Positions 1 to 9,056 of a stretch of DNA of 17,121 nucleotides are shown piece by piece (within the stretch, counting starts at the first letter, position 1; each line of letters begins with the position of its first letter). The stretch comes from Diatrype stigma. Its lineage: Eukaryota; Ascomycota; Sordariomycetes; Xylariales; Diatrypaceae. Both the position numbers and the translations under genes were made by a program. The notes under the pieces are model-generated. The model was given only the letters and a program-made list of their open reading frames with translations. It was not told where the DNA came from and did no database searches. The stretch covers positions 1 to 17,121 of the forward strand of contig JAKJXP020000215.1 in NCBI GenBank assembly GCA_022225965.2, read 5' to 3'.

Positions 1-117
<117 letters not shown>

Positions 118-160
118 GTTATTATAAGGTAATTAATTAATTAATAATTTTAAGCATTAA

Positions 161-175
161 TAACGAAACCGCATC
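161..175. repeat. Left target-site duplication of the full-length LINE
   Basis: The 15-mer TAACGAAACCGCATC occurs here and again at 6643-6657, exactly flanking the LINE. The bases outside the pair differ on both sides. Target-site duplications of this length are normal for target-primed reverse transcription. Confidence 0.9.
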
Positions 176-403
176 TATTCTTTTATAACTCTCCTTTCTT
201 ATCCCTATACTCTGCCAAGATTCTTTTTTATACAGTTCTCTCTTATATCGTAAGCTTTACCCTTATACTTGCCTTTGGATCAGGCAAACCCCCCGAGGAT
301 GTCGGATACCGTTCATTCTTAGCGGCCTTTAATTTCTTCGCAACAAATCCCCGGAACAGGTTTTAAAAAACCGGCCCTTATTATTTTTATAAACCCATTT
401 ACG
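176..403 (+). other. 5' UTR of the full-length LINE
   Basis: This 228-nt pyrimidine-rich leader lies between the left target-site duplication and the first ORF1 codon. LINE 5' UTRs of this group normally carry an internal promoter, but I see no specific motif to name. A short C-run (CCCCCC, about 290) and moderate GC content set it apart from the AT-rich flank. Confidence 0.6.
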
Positions 404-2635
404 ATGGCTAATAATAACAACAATAACGGCAAAGCCATTTCTTTCGTATTAAAAAAGCCAAACGATAAAACGGCAACAACAAAACCTGGCGCTTCGAAAA
501 AATATAAGTTCCAGGAAAACCTCTTTATTTAACTTTTCCTAAGAACTTCCAAAAATCTTTTAATAAACTTTATTCTGGCTGTAATTAAATTAATGCGTAA
601 GAAAAAGAAATAAAGCATCCGAATTAAGTTCGAGGTGCTTATAATTTATTCCTTATTTTTAAATACCGTCCGCGACGTATTTTAATAATCCATGCTTACG
701 TATTAATAATGGGCCCAATTGGCATATTAATAAATTAAGTAGCTTATTATAAGCTTAGTTAATACAGAAAGCCCGAAAGACTTTAATTCCCTTTATGTTA
801 TCCGCGTAAAAATAAAAGGCCTAATTGCTTTCCGTTATGCCTTTTCATTGCCAATACCACCGAAAGATCCTATCGACTTCGTTTTTGACGAATCCCTTAA
901 AAACACGCCCCCATCTTAAAATGGACAGCGACGTATTTCTTTTGCATTATACCCATTAAAATTCGTTATTACGTTATTAATGCCATTTCCGTTACGGTTA
1001 TATATAGCGGCAGTTCGCTTTAAATCCGGCGATGCCCAGGAATGGACCAACGTTAAGAAGAAGCCTAAAGGAATAAGGAAAACAGGCCTTAATTAACCGA
1101 CGTAACCCTAATCCGCGGAAAAAGCCGATAACCGGCTTTTCTTGCGCCTTATTTTAAACCATTTATAACATGCCTTATGTTCCGTAAACGTCCGGGCCAT
1201 AATGGTTAATATTTTAAAGCTTAATTTATAAAAAGTTATCGACGCCTAAAAGATTAAGACCGGCTGGGCTTTACGATTCCGTAATAATACCGCTAGGCAA
1301 TACATTCTTAACGAGGCTTTTAAAATAAAGGGCCTAATTATCGAAAGGGCCAAAGACTGGCATACCTATATTTTGGTCGGGGTCCTAAAGGAATTCCGTA
1401 TTTATATAGGCCCTTAATTCATTAATTCGATTATTAAAGCCGAAGTTATAGCCCAAACGGGCGTCGATTTCATTTCCTTATATCGCTTTAAGCAATACGT
1501 ATCGGATGTTTCGATTTAAAAATAGGTCGTGGCGTTTTTTTAAACCGTTAAACGCTTTAAGATATTCGGTTTTCGCTTAAAAAAGCTTATTATTAGGATT
1601 CCCAAAATTATATAATGCCAGATTTATTTGGATTTTTATAATGGGCGTTATTGCAATAACGACTTACGTTATTAATAATACAATAAAGGGTATAAAATAT
1701 ATAAGGCTACCCGTTAAGAAGGCGTTTGCGAAAACGAAATTAAATGCCCCAACTATTACGGTCCTTATAAATACGACTTGCTGGCATATCCGGCCCGATT
1801 AATAAAAAAGAATAGCAAAATCGTCCGGCTAATTAAGCAATAACTGGCCGAAATTAAATAATTAAATAAATAATAATATAACAAAGTGCTACGGAAAAAA
1901 AAAAAGACCCAATAACCGGCACAGCAGGCCCAAACCCAAGCATCGGCTTAAGTCCAGGCATAAACTTCGGCATCCGTTAATAAAGCAGAAGAAAAAAATA
2001 ACCCTATGGGGTTTCCCATTCCGGCGGGCCCTAAAACCCTTAAAGGACCTCGACCGTTTCCCCTTTTCCCGCCGTTATAAACAACACGACGAATACCACC
2101 TTAATCCCTTACTTCCGCTTCCGCTTCCGTCCCCGTCCTTATTTATATTACTGCTACTGCCGCTGCCGTCGTTACCAACGTAGCTATAAATACGACCAAG
2201 GAAAATGGCAAGGAAAGCGAAAAAAGCGAAAAGGATACTTACATCGATAACGCCGAAAAAAAAGGGGACGACCCCTTATACGACGACGACGACGACGAAA
2301 GGGAAACAAAGGAATATCCTATATCAGCGGGCCCCTTTATTCTAAACGTTACTTAAGCAATAAACAAACGCTTAATCCGATTCCGCAAAGCCATTATTAA
2401 AAATGCCTTAGCAACAGGAATTAACGATAACATTAACGAATTAATAAATACCCTCCGTCCGCGCAAAAAAATCCCCCCCAAAGAAAAATCCAATCCTTAC
2501 AATTAGGAAACCGACGAAGAAAAAAAAATGCGATACATTCGGAAAGAAGCAGATTTCCATAACCGCTAGGAATAACGAAACGATCCCGCTTCCTTTACAG
2601 TAGCACCGCCCGACCTTCCAAATAATTGCTTATAA
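404..2635 (+). pseudogene. LINE family A ORF1: gag-like RNA-binding protein with Cys knuckles, RIP-broken
   Basis: This is the degraded ORF1, whose family product coats the element's RNA in a ribonucleoprotein. The start is ATG at 404, opening an Asn-rich N-terminus (MANNNNNNGKAISF) that stays open for 42 codons. One frame then runs to TAA at 2633 (about 743 codons) with many TAA/TAG breaks and no frameshift. The middle region (about 1180-1420) contains KTGWALRF and later AKDWHTYILV, which resemble the conserved ORF1 core of fungal LINEs. Cys codons of the knuckle region survive at 1616, 1652, 1727 and 1745; neighbouring expected Cys positions read Tyr, as RIP of TGC/TGT would give. After the knuckles come a Gln/Ala-rich stretch and an acidic run (DDDDDERE, from 2282). 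The last frame-1 stop lies 5 nt before the recognisable endonuclease reading in ORF2. Confidence 0.85.
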
Positions 2636-2640
2636 TATAA

Positions 2641-3290
2641 GTCAATATCCATAAAAGAAAAAAAAAAGGCACCATATATAATACAGCACTTAAGACAACG
2701 AACGATATAAAGGCGGACGTCGTGCTAATATAAAAGCCGTAAATTATAATATCTTACGGTAAACGCCAAACTAAAACCTATTTCCGATACGATACATTCT
2801 CGCCGGTAAAAAACTGGACAAAATACCCCAAAGTTCTTACATACGTCCGGAAAAATCCAATCCTTAATACCGCATAATTACGGCCCTTTATTATTAGGAA
2901 CGCGGTCGTAATACAAATTAACGACGTCATTATCGGGAACGTTTACCTCGATAACGGAACGCCTTACGTTCTGCTCGCCGAACTGAAGCAATGGGCGCCT
3001 GGCCCCCGAAAAGTGGTAACAGGGGACTTTAACGCGGTTTATTGGATTTAATAGCCGCGATAACGACGACGACATAACGGACCAAAACAAAAAGTGGCGG
3101 ATTAATTTAAAAGCTAAGACCTCCAGGTTCTTAATAAAGACGAATCTACGTATTACTTAGGCAATATTATCGATCTTATAGCTTTTAATATATTAAGCAG
3201 TATAATGGAAATCAATAGCGATATGTATATAAATTCCGACCATTATACGCTGATTAATAAAGTACCGGTTAACAAGTCCGCTAAGATTTC
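2641..3290 (+). other. AP-endonuclease domain of family A ORF2
   Basis: The reading from 2641 follows an exonuclease-endonuclease-phosphatase fold: the GDFNAVYW block, then DLIAFNI near 3173, then SDH at about 3235. This domain nicks the target DNA to prime reverse transcription. It carries several TAA/TAG stops, including a pair directly after GDFNAVYWI. Confidence 0.75.
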
Positions 3291-3909
3291 CAAACCCAAA
3301 CTTACCTTCCCGCTGGACGCGGCTTTGAAATTCTTCCAATTCATTTATACGTATTGGACTAAAAGGCCTACGATATTCGTATTAGCTTAAAAATGCGAAA
3401 ACTTAACTTTCCGGCTACTAAAAACGTTTAATCGCGTAATAAAGGCATTAAAGAAGCCTAAATATAACCGCAAACGAAACGCGTCGTAGTAAACGGAAAA
3501 ATGCGACGAAGTTACTAAACGGATGCAACAATCGGCGGCGGATAACGGAATTCCGGATCCGGATACGGCGAGAAAATACAAGTCCATTATCCAATAAGCG
3601 AAAAAATAATATTAGGAACGGCAAATAGTTAACGTTATTTTAAATAAGTTAATTTATAATATAATAGGCTGGCATAAGCTTAAAAACAATTTCCGAGTCT
3701 TTTTAATAATAAACGGAAATCGGATAATAATAAATACGGAAAAAAAAATCGATTATTTCCGGCATAAAGTCTTTGTTTTATAAGCAAACGGCGAAAACAT
3801 TAATAACCCGTAACGCCCATTCGAACCCTACGACCTAAACCCCTTTTCGGCCGATCCCGCGGCTATCGCCCATATATACGAACCAATCCCCTAGAACTAA
3901 ATAATAACG

Positions 3910-4890
3910 ATGGCGAAAGTAAAGGACGTCTGTATTAAAACTCCCAATACGGCCCCGGGAAAAGATGGGCTAACGGTTTTATTATTTCAATACGCATGGC
4001 CGGCCATTAAAAACGCTATTCGTACCTTATACGAAAAATGCCTACGATATAAATACCACTTTATATCCTTCCGTACCGCAAAGGTCGTTATGCTTCTTAA
4101 GGTAAGCAAAAGCGATTTTACGGCAATAAAATCCTAGCGCTTTATTTCCCTTTTTTCCTGCTTCGGAAAAGGCTTCGAGCGGCTAATTGCTAGGCGCATA
4201 TCGATAATAACCATACGTAAAGGCGTTATTAGCACTTAACAATTCGGCGCGTTACTTAAAAGGTCGGCATTAAATCTGACATTCTGCGTTATATATAACG
4301 TAAAAACGGCCTTTGCTTAAAACAAAATTATATCGTTCCTAATATTGGATATTATAGGCGCTTTTAATGCGGTATTACGCGGCAAATTGGTATTTCGATT
4401 GCGGCAATAAGGATAGAATTACTTATTAATTAAATAGGTCGATTTATTTATAATTAATCGCTTCGCGTTTATTCGAATAAAAAACGTTATTACAAACCTT
4501 AGCCCCTTATTTTGCGGCGTTTTTTAAGGCTTTTTAATGTTTCCAATATTATTCATGTTATATACGGAATCCCTTTTTCGGAAAGGCGCCTCGTTAATCC
4601 GCTTCGGATATGCCGACGACGTAACGATATTACGTATAAGCAAAACCACGACCGAAACCTCCGCCTTATTAGCAACCGACGTTTTAAATACCCTTAACTG
4701 GGAACGAAAGAATGCCCTTATTTTCGACCCAGCCAAGAACGACCTTAAGTACTTTTATAAAAACCGGATTTCCTTAAACGTATCGGTTATTGCGGAAAAT
4801 TTTAAGATATATCCATTTAATAAAGCGATTAAATGGCTAGAAGTTTTCTTCGATTCCAAACTTAATTTTAAAAAGCACGTATTTAAATAG
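3910..4890 (+). other. Reverse transcriptase domain of family A ORF2
   Basis: Two unbroken stretches remain, 3910-4137 (APGKDGL) and 4537-4890 (YADDV), with the broken motif 2, A and B region between them. QFGALLKRSALN near 4240 matches the motif-2 block, and LDIIGAFNAV at 4345 is motif A with its first Asp intact. The YADD catalytic pair at 4609-4620 is intact. Confidence 0.88.
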
Positions 4891-5460
4891 GCCGTTAAGG
4901 CTTTATGGGCCGCCAATTATATCCGCCACTTTAATAAAGTAGCGAAAAGATTATTACCGGATAAAACCGCAATGGCAGCAAAGGCTTGCGTAATATTAGT
5001 GGCCATATACGGCGCAAAGGCGTGGTATTTAAGAAAAAAGCGCCCAGCGATTAAAGAATAGGGACTTGCGTTTATTAGCGTTTTAGGATATTTCGCAATT
5101 TCCGATAAGCCATTTAAGGTCGCCGTTAGGACAATTTTTCCAGTTTGGCGCATTATTAATGTTCTTATTTTATATTGCGAATTAGGCATTTCCCCTGTAA
5201 AAATAATATACGAGCAAATATAAAAACGATACGTTATCCGGTTTTATAGCTTAAATCCGGCTTATCCGGTTATTTAACGTATTAATTAATTAAGAAAACG
5301 TTGGCTTATGCGATTATAATTAGCGTTAAACCTGGCGGCAATTTGCCTCCGCCTTTTATTCCTAAACAGGAAATGGCCAAATAAGCCGTTACCCGTTTTA
5401 GCCGACAAAAAAAAGGGAAAAGACGCCCATAAAAGGTGGCTCGAATCCGTTCCCTCCCGA

Positions 5461-5900
5461 AACTTGGTTATTTATTCTGATGGTTCCAGGGTCGACCGGA
5501 TTGGCTGGGGCTTTGTTGCTTATTAAGGCGATAAACGCCTATACGTAACTAATGGATTATTTTTGAACGCGGAAGTTTTCGACGATAAAGTAATAGCCGT
5601 ACGTAAAACGGCATAATAGGCAAAAAACGCTTAATACGACTTAGAACCCTTTCCAATAGGTTTATACTTCTGCATTAATAATACGGCAATTATTCGATAT
5701 ATTTTCGGATACTCTTTAAATAATTCCTAATAAGACTTCCTAACTTTTTACTAGGTAGTTTCCCGAATACGCCCCTTTTTTTATTCCTTTTCCGTTTAGT
5801 GGGCTTCCGGGTATGTCGAAATCGAAAATAACGAGGCTATAAACGCCCAAGCTAAGTTAGGCGCGGAATGGCCGGCCATTGATAATAACGATTACATTAT
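5461..5900 (+). other. RNase H domain of family A ORF2
   Basis: YSDGSRVDRIGWGFVAY at 5473 is the first active-site block, AEVFDD at 5569 the second, CINNTA near 5672 the third (Asp expected in place of the first Asn), and VEIENNEAINAQAKLGAEW near 5815 the last. RNase H removes the RNA template; its presence after the reverse transcriptase is typical of I and Tad1 group LINEs. Confidence 0.82.
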
Positions 5901-6333
5901 CGGTGTTATAATTTTTATTTACCTTAAACGCATTAGTCGGAAAAAACGTTTATTCGTTTTTTTTACTTGGTAGTTCCGTAATACATCCCCTTTATATCAA
6001 AAATGGGGATTCGAAATAAATAAGCCTTTTAAAAAGTTTTCCTTTATTCGTATAATACTGTACCGCCTTTTTATAGAACGCTTTGGTCATAGGGATTTCG
6101 TTAGTTACCATAAGCGCTTTAAGTATTTCGACGCCGTCGAGAAATGCTATTGTTGCTATAAAAAAAAAAAGAAACCAGGTTATATCGTTTCTTATAACTT
6201 ATTCCAGGATGCCTTCCGGTCCTTAGGGATTCGGGCAAAGCACGAAGCGAACGAATTTTTCGGCCATAACGGCTACCGAAACTTCGCCGCCTTTATCGAA
6301 AAGGTCCGCCCATATGGGTCGGCGAAGAAATAA

Positions 6334-6642
6334 ATCATAACATACTGGACTTAATTTAAAGGAATAATAGGAATAATAAAGCTTAAGGGAAATAAGTCAC
6401 TCCAACGGAAAATAAAAACTCTTTCTTATGTCAAACCCTAATACGTTCGCGCTTTATTTCGGGCCCGCCCATTTAGGCTCCCTTAATACTCCAGCCGTCC
6501 CATATATTACATAGTATCGGGCTTTATATAGTCTTAATTATTTTATAAACCTCTTATATCCCTTTCGGGAATGGCTTATATGTAATTAGGTATACTAGCT
6601 AAATAGGTCCATCTGGACGTAAAAATTCATCATTATCATCAT
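6334..6642 (+). other. 3' UTR and tail of the full-length LINE
   Basis: This segment contains the block around 6433-6463 (ACCCTAATACGTTCGCGC core) and the terminal block GGACGTAAAAATT at 6615-6627. Both recur in the 3'-end copies at 8462, 8996 and 16150. The tail is a short TCATCATTATCATCAT run and not poly(A). Confidence 0.8.
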
Positions 6643-6657
6643 TAACGAAACCGCATC
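6643..6657. repeat. Right target-site duplication of the full-length LINE
   Basis: This exact copy of the 15-mer at 161-175 directly follows the LINE tail. The older coding remnant resumes here in frame. Confidence 0.9.
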
Positions 6658-6940
6658 GTTATCGATTATTACGAAAAATGCATCATTCGAATCGCAAGGC
6701 AAAAGAGAATTAAATATAGTTGCAAAGACGATTCAGGAAATAACGCGACAGCAGCTAAATAAGGAAAAGGAAATACGTATAATACGGGCCGCGAAAAAAA
6801 AAAGAAAAGGAAAAGAAAAAAGGTTAGAATTGCAAACGCCGGAAGCCTAGGTAATATATAAGGCCGAAAGGTCGGTAAATACATACAAGAAAGTAAAACG
6901 GTCCGGACGAAAACCGAAAGGGTACCGGAGATGTGGACCC
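6643..6940 (+). pseudogene. Partial coding remnant, possibly the C-terminus of a pogo/Fot1-type transposase; split by the LINE
   Basis: From the right duplication a frame stays open for 68 codons (6644-6847) up to a TAG, then continues to about 6940. The same frame reads back across the left duplication for a few codons (about 141-175), so the LINE split one open frame. The product is highly charged and helical-looking: TIQEITRQQLNKEKE, then RAAKKKRKGKEKRLELQ, then a Lys/Arg-rich segment with RRCG near 6925. Such basic coiled-coil ends are common in fungal pogo/Fot1-like DDE transposases, but no catalytic residue is visible, so the assignment is weak. It is much less mutated by RIP than its surroundings. 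The missing 5' part would lie left of the microsatellite at 1-117. Confidence 0.35.
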
Positions 6941-7181
6941 AGTTTTTTCCTAGCGTTTTTTTTTATCGGTTTTTCTTATCGAATTATTAAGTTGGCATAA
7001 TAAATTGCATAATAAACCGTTATCGCATTTTAAACGATTAAATGCAGCAATTAAGAAATAACGTTTTATAAAAAGAATAATAGGGATTTCTTTATTTTTG
7101 TTTAAAATAAGCGGTAATTATCGCCAAGTCGGCTAAATAGGTAAGCACTTAATAGGTTAACGACGAAACCAAGCAGCAATC
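6941..7181. other. Unassigned stretch between coding remnant and tRNA-like region
   Basis: This is AT-rich sequence with stops in the frames I tried. It may be the 3' flank of the coding remnant. I see no terminal inverted repeat, promoter or gene that I can support. Confidence 0.4.
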
Positions 7182-7340
7182 GCCGCTATGGCGCAGCGAA
7201 TAAGCAACGCGTAGGTTTTATCCGTTTAACCGGTTTATTACGCGAAATATAAATCGCAGGTATACCGCATGCTATATGCCTATATATATATAAATAAGCA
7301 GTCGACGTAAAAATAATAAAAATAATAATAATAATAATAA
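7182..7340 (+). mobile_element. Possible tRNA-derived SINE with a family-A-like 3' tail
   Basis: TGGCGCAGCGAA at 7189-7200 is close to a tRNA A-box (TRGCNNAGYNGG) and sits 7 nt after a possible acceptor strand (GCCGCTA, 7182-7188). A weak B-box-like stretch (TATAAATCGC, about 7248-7257) lies at roughly the tRNA distance downstream. The acceptor and anticodon stems do not pair well, so this is not a working tRNA. The 3' end has GACGTAAAAAT (7304-7314), an exact 11-mer match to the LINE A terminus at 6616-6626, followed by (AAT)n. A tRNA-like head with a partner LINE's 3' end is the classic SINE layout. A plain decayed LINE 3' end is the alternative. Confidence 0.35.
7311..7340. repeat. (AAT)n tract
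   Basis: About 30 nt of AATAATAAAAATAAT(AAT)n directly follow the GACGTAAAAAT terminus of the possible SINE, as a tail would. Confidence 0.8.
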
Positions 7341-7387
7341 TTTTATTATTTAAAATATAATAATTAAATTTAATATATATTTTATTA

Positions 7388-8385
7388 TTAACGCTTATAA
7401 AACTTCCCGGTATATTAAAAGCTATAAAGTCGATAGTATTTCTTAAGTAATGCGTAAATTCGTCTTTATTAAAAACTTAAAAGTTTTAGCTTTTAAACTA
7501 ATCCGTTATTTTTTATTCTGGCTCGTTATTTCGCTTATATTACCGCAATTCTTACGTTTAATACATCGCTTTAAAGTCTTTTATTATTACTTTTCGAAAA
7601 TTAGGCGCCTATTATTTCAATTTTGCGAATAATGCATAAAATGTGCCGTTATTTAAATAAACCTTTTTAATAATAGCGTTATTAATTTATATTACGATTA
7701 CGTTTTTAATTATAAAAGAACGCAATTACGTAATATTAAGATTAAAATTTTTCCGAACGTATATAAAAACTTTAAAATACTTTATTTGGTTTTTTACCGA
7801 AAAAAAGATATCGTATTAAGAATAGATTTTAGTTTATCGTTTACCGTAAAACGTTATAATTTACGGTTTTCATATTAATACGATGTTTACCTTTGCGTCG
7901 TTCGCCGTTTTAAGTGCTATATCGTATATAATGCCTTTTTTTATCTTTACTGGTATTAATTTATATTATAAGTAATTATTTTAAAAATCGGGCGGTATTA
8001 TAATAAAAAGGCTAAAATCGTTTCGTTATTTTTATTTATCGTAAAGATCTGCTTCTTTTTAAACGTGTCGCGTTTTTTTCGTCGGTTTTTTAACTATAAG
8101 AATCGGATTTTTCGAAAGGAATGGCCTTGCATAGGCGGGGAATATTTATTAGTTCGTTTATGTCGTCGTTAGCGCCCGCCGTTAAGGGGTTCTTAACGAT
8201 GGCTTTATAAAATCGGGCCTGTCGTTCGTTTGTTGCTTAAATTACGTTTAAAATAAGGGGGTCCGCTGGTATGGGGTATTTCTTTGCCTTTTCGTCGCCG
8301 TCGTATAAAAAGTCGTTTTCCCTTTCATTAGCATTATTAATATGAATATCTACGAAAGCGAAAACGAAAGCAAAAGCGGAAGCAA
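7388..8385 (-). mobile_element. Internal fragment of a family A LINE (ORF1 end to endonuclease), minus strand
   Basis: The reverse complement matches about 2100-3195 of the full-length LINE. Read on the minus strand it holds the acidic end of ORF1 (LYDGDEK, then ADPLILNV near 8260), the ORF1/ORF2 junction, and the endonuclease up to the block equivalent to 3130-3190. The short plus-strand reading at 7450-7632 is the antisense of this endonuclease and not a gene. Both ends of the element are missing: the 5' end fits ordinary truncation, while loss of the 3' half needs a deletion or a later rearrangement. It is more strongly mutated than the full-length copy. Confidence 0.8.
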
Positions 8386-8461
8386 AAAGCTAAAAAAGGG
8401 TTTAGCGTATTGCTTACTATGATAAGAAAAATAATAATAACCGTACCTTAAGGATTTTAAG
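8386..8461. other. Short AT-rich junction between two LINE pieces
   Basis: These 76 nt between the 5' end of the internal fragment and the tail of the next copy contain AATAATAATAA-like sequence. They may be old flank or decayed tail; nothing more can be said. Confidence 0.4.
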
Positions 8462-8995
8462 TAATAATAATAATAATAATGACGTATTTTTACGTCCGTA
8501 TAAACTAATTTAATTAATCGCCCATTTCCGAAAGGGATGTTATATGTTACGAATAACTAGGCTAATTATATGGTTCGATATTATATAATATATAAGACGG
8601 CTAAAGTATTAAGAGATACCGCTTAAAATAAAATACGAGCGTATTAATATGACTTTAGGCAAACATAACTAAAAAAGGGTTTATATTTTTTATTAGCCGA
8701 CTTATTTCTTTTAAAGGCCTTGCCGTTTTGCTTTAGTTATGTCCATTTTATTTTTTCGTATCGTTATTAATAAGGATAAGCCTTTTTAATAAAAGCGACG
8801 AAATTTCGATGGCCGTTATAATTAAAGAGTTTTTCCGTTTCGTATTTATAGCGAATGCTTAGCATTTTAAAAGCGCCTTAAATTAGGTTGTATTACGCAA
8901 TATGGCCAGGAGTTTTGTTTTTTTCGTACCGGTATTAATAACTTTCGGCAACGTTCGGGTAATTAAAGCGTCGATAATAAGGGGCAAAATTTCCG
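8462..8995 (-). mobile_element. 5'-truncated family A LINE, 3' end only, minus strand
   Basis: The tail is (TAA)n at 8462-8480, followed by TTTTTACGTCCG, the complement of the family A terminus. The rest of the 3' UTR and the ORF2 C-terminus follow, up to about the position equal to 6080 of the full-length copy. The 5' end at about 8995 abuts directly on the tail of the next copy. It is about 530 nt long and heavily affected by RIP. Confidence 0.8.
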
Positions 8996-9056
8996 TAATA
9001 ATGATAATAATGATAATAATGATAATAATGATAATAATGATAATAATGATAATAAT
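8996..9056. repeat. (ATAATAATG)n tail
   Basis: About six units of a 9-nt repeat, seen on the plus strand, form the 3' tail of the minus-strand LINE that follows. The repeat gives a run of Met-Ile-Ile codons in one frame that is not a gene. Confidence 0.9.

Larger units (their letters stand above)
2641..6333 (+). pseudogene. LINE family A ORF2: endonuclease, reverse transcriptase, RNase H; RIP-broken
   Basis: This is the element's replication polyprotein, about 1231 codons in one frame and usual in length for the group. The APE-type endonuclease spans about 2641-3290: it reads VTGDFNAVYW near 3010 and NSDHYTL near 3232, the latter holding the SDH active-site motif. The reverse transcriptase spans about 3910-4900: APGKDGL (motif 1) near 3955, LDIIGAFNAV (motif A) at 4345, GVF-stop-GF (motif B) near 4516 and YADDV (motif C) at 4609-4623. 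RNase H starts at YSDGS (5473), followed by AEVFDD and CINNTA. A Cys/His tail with FGHRDF (6082) and CYCCY (about 6147) follows. Stops sit where Gln or Trp is expected. Asp is replaced by Asn in motif A (second Asp) and in CINNTA. TAA at 6331 may itself be a RIP product, because the truncated copy at the right edge reads a few codons further. Confidence 0.9.
176..6642 (+). mobile_element. Full-length non-LTR retrotransposon, family A (Tad1/I-like LINE), RIP-inactivated
   Basis: This is a 6.47-kb element bounded by an exact 15-bp target-site duplication. In order it holds a pyrimidine-rich 5' UTR (176-403), ORF1 (gag-like), ORF2 (endonuclease, reverse transcriptase, RNase H), a 3' UTR of about 300 nt and a short TCATCATTATC-type tail. 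Both frames can be followed from end to end without an indel and are broken only by TAA and TAG codons. That pattern fits RIP, which makes only transitions, and suggests a fairly young insertion. The RNase H domain, the Cys knuckles of ORF1 and the layout match fungal Tad1/I-group LINEs. No product can be made from this copy. Confidence 0.92.

Noticed and set aside
2878..3090. Minus-strand open frame of 70 codons
   Set aside because: It is the antisense of the LINE endonuclease. The related fragment at 7450-7632 shows the same antisense reading only because it is an inverted copy.
3387..3587. Minus-strand open frame of 66 codons
   Set aside because: Antisense of the region between endonuclease and reverse transcriptase; no features of its own.
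4512..4736. Open frames overlapping the reverse transcriptase on both strands
   Set aside because: Shadows of the YADDV-containing frame; neither resembles a protein family.
4917..5189. Minus-strand open frame of 90 codons
   Set aside because: Antisense of ORF2 between reverse transcriptase and RNase H, where sense codons are mostly free of RIP stops.
6669..6884. Minus-strand hydrophobic 71-codon frame that looks like a membrane protein
   Set aside because: It is antisense to a Lys-rich coding remnant; the Phe/Leu runs are the complement of Lys and Glu codons.
7182..7270. Functional tRNA gene
   Set aside because: Only the A-box is good. The acceptor ends do not pair beyond about four bases, and no convincing anticodon stem can be drawn.
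8996..9056. CRISPR-like array
   Set aside because: The repeat is a pure 9-nt microsatellite without spacers, in a eukaryotic repeat region.
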